Below are positions 17,451 through 17,835 of a DNA stretch of 17,835 nucleotides, in pieces. The DNA comes from Scenedesmus sp. ARA3 (Eukaryota > Chlorophyta > Chlorophyceae > Sphaeropleales > Scenedesmaceae). Below the pieces are notes generated by a model that did no database searches, was not told where the DNA came from, and worked only from the letters and a program-made list of their open reading frames with translations. The DNA lies in assembly GCA_004335835.1 (NCBI GenBank), contig RWJK01001234.1, positions 3,993 to 21,827 of the forward strand, written 5' to 3'. The translations under genes and the position numbers were made by a program. Position 1 is the stretch's first letter. Each line of letters opens with the position of its first letter.

Positions 17451-17835
17451 TAACTGCCGAGGCTCGGCACGCAGCATTATGAGGGGTGGTATGAAACATT
17501 TCAACAGCACATGTTCTGTAGAACAGTTCCCACATTGGCCACACCTCATGAAGCACAACCTGCAGTGGCAATGAGTATGAATGGCATGCTTGCTGCGCAG
17601 GGAGAAGTTGTCTGCTGCGGCGAGCTTGCTGCCAGCAACAGACATGGTGTCCGACAGATGGTATGTTGTGTGCTGCAGAACATGCAGGTGGTTTGGTTGC
17701 CATCCACTTGGAAAAGGGCCTATTTAAGATTTAGCGCCGCTGACACAACACGGTGTTTGTTGTTGGCTGAGGCGCCGGCCAAAGCTGCGCCCGTGCCAGG
17801 CCGCCGCGCCCGCGCCAAGACCCAGGGGCCCGCAA
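17451..17835. other. Right-edge sequence, possible start of another gene
   Basis: A TATTTAAG-like motif at about 17720 is followed by a sharp rise in GC content from about 17765 to the edge. On the plus strand one frame there reads AEAPAKAAPVPGRRARAKTQ, basic and Ala/Pro-rich, resembling a disordered coding segment. No start codon or splice site can be fixed and the minus strand is also open. Nothing is identified between 17451 and 17700. Confidence 0.2.

Overview
The window looks like nuclear DNA of a green alga (Chlorophyta, probably Chlamydomonadales). It is moderately GC-rich, with many short introns that begin GTGAG/GTGCG and end (C)TGCAG, Ala/Gly/Gln-rich low-complexity protein linkers, many (CAG/CTG)n runs, and a TGTAA-type poly(A) signal. 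No bacterial operon, CRISPR array, rRNA or recognisable tRNA was seen. Placement below phylum is inference.

Layout, left to right. (1) 356-1671, minus strand: the first four exons of a PDCD4/MRF-type MA3-domain translation regulator. It runs off the left edge before the MA3 folds begin. (2) 1672-3725: about 2 kb with no gene. It holds a foldback (inverted-repeat) element at 2063-2667 whose spacer is packed with 17 GTAC tetramers, then the probable 3'UTR of the next gene. (3) 3726-8658, minus strand: a complete six-exon kleisin gene of the RAD21/SCC1 type (1060 residues, phases consistent throughout). (4) 8659-10325: intergenic between two divergently transcribed genes, with a TATA-like site but no convincing gene. 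(5) 10326-16747, plus strand: a complete ten-exon gene for a type II membrane protein with an MNN1/MNN2-type alpha-mannosyltransferase domain (Pfam Mannosyltran_3, CAZy GT71) and a roughly 410-residue C-terminal region of unknown function (850 residues). (6) 16748-17835: 3'UTR with a TGTAA signal, a 32-bp-stem hairpin, and a GC-rich right edge that may be the start of another gene.

The three genes have unrelated cellular jobs: translation control, sister-chromatid cohesion and protein glycosylation. They form no pathway.

The most unusual feature is shared architecture rather than a new gene system. Exon edges are repeatedly echoed by nearby partial copies lying in the flanking intron or 3'UTR. 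This happens at the end of RAD21 exon 3 (two extra copies), the RAD21 stop-codon end (two extra copies), mannosyltransferase exon 6 end (four extra copies, two still open), both edges of exon 7, and the start of exon 8. Pure CTG runs in the sense strand also lie just upstream of four 3' splice sites across two genes, while CAG in the sense strand is coding poly-Gln. Together these suggest a genome in which short local tandem duplication and CTG expansion keep remodelling introns and splice sites.

All exon boundaries were inferred from splice consensus, reading phase and family conservation. No transcript data were available.
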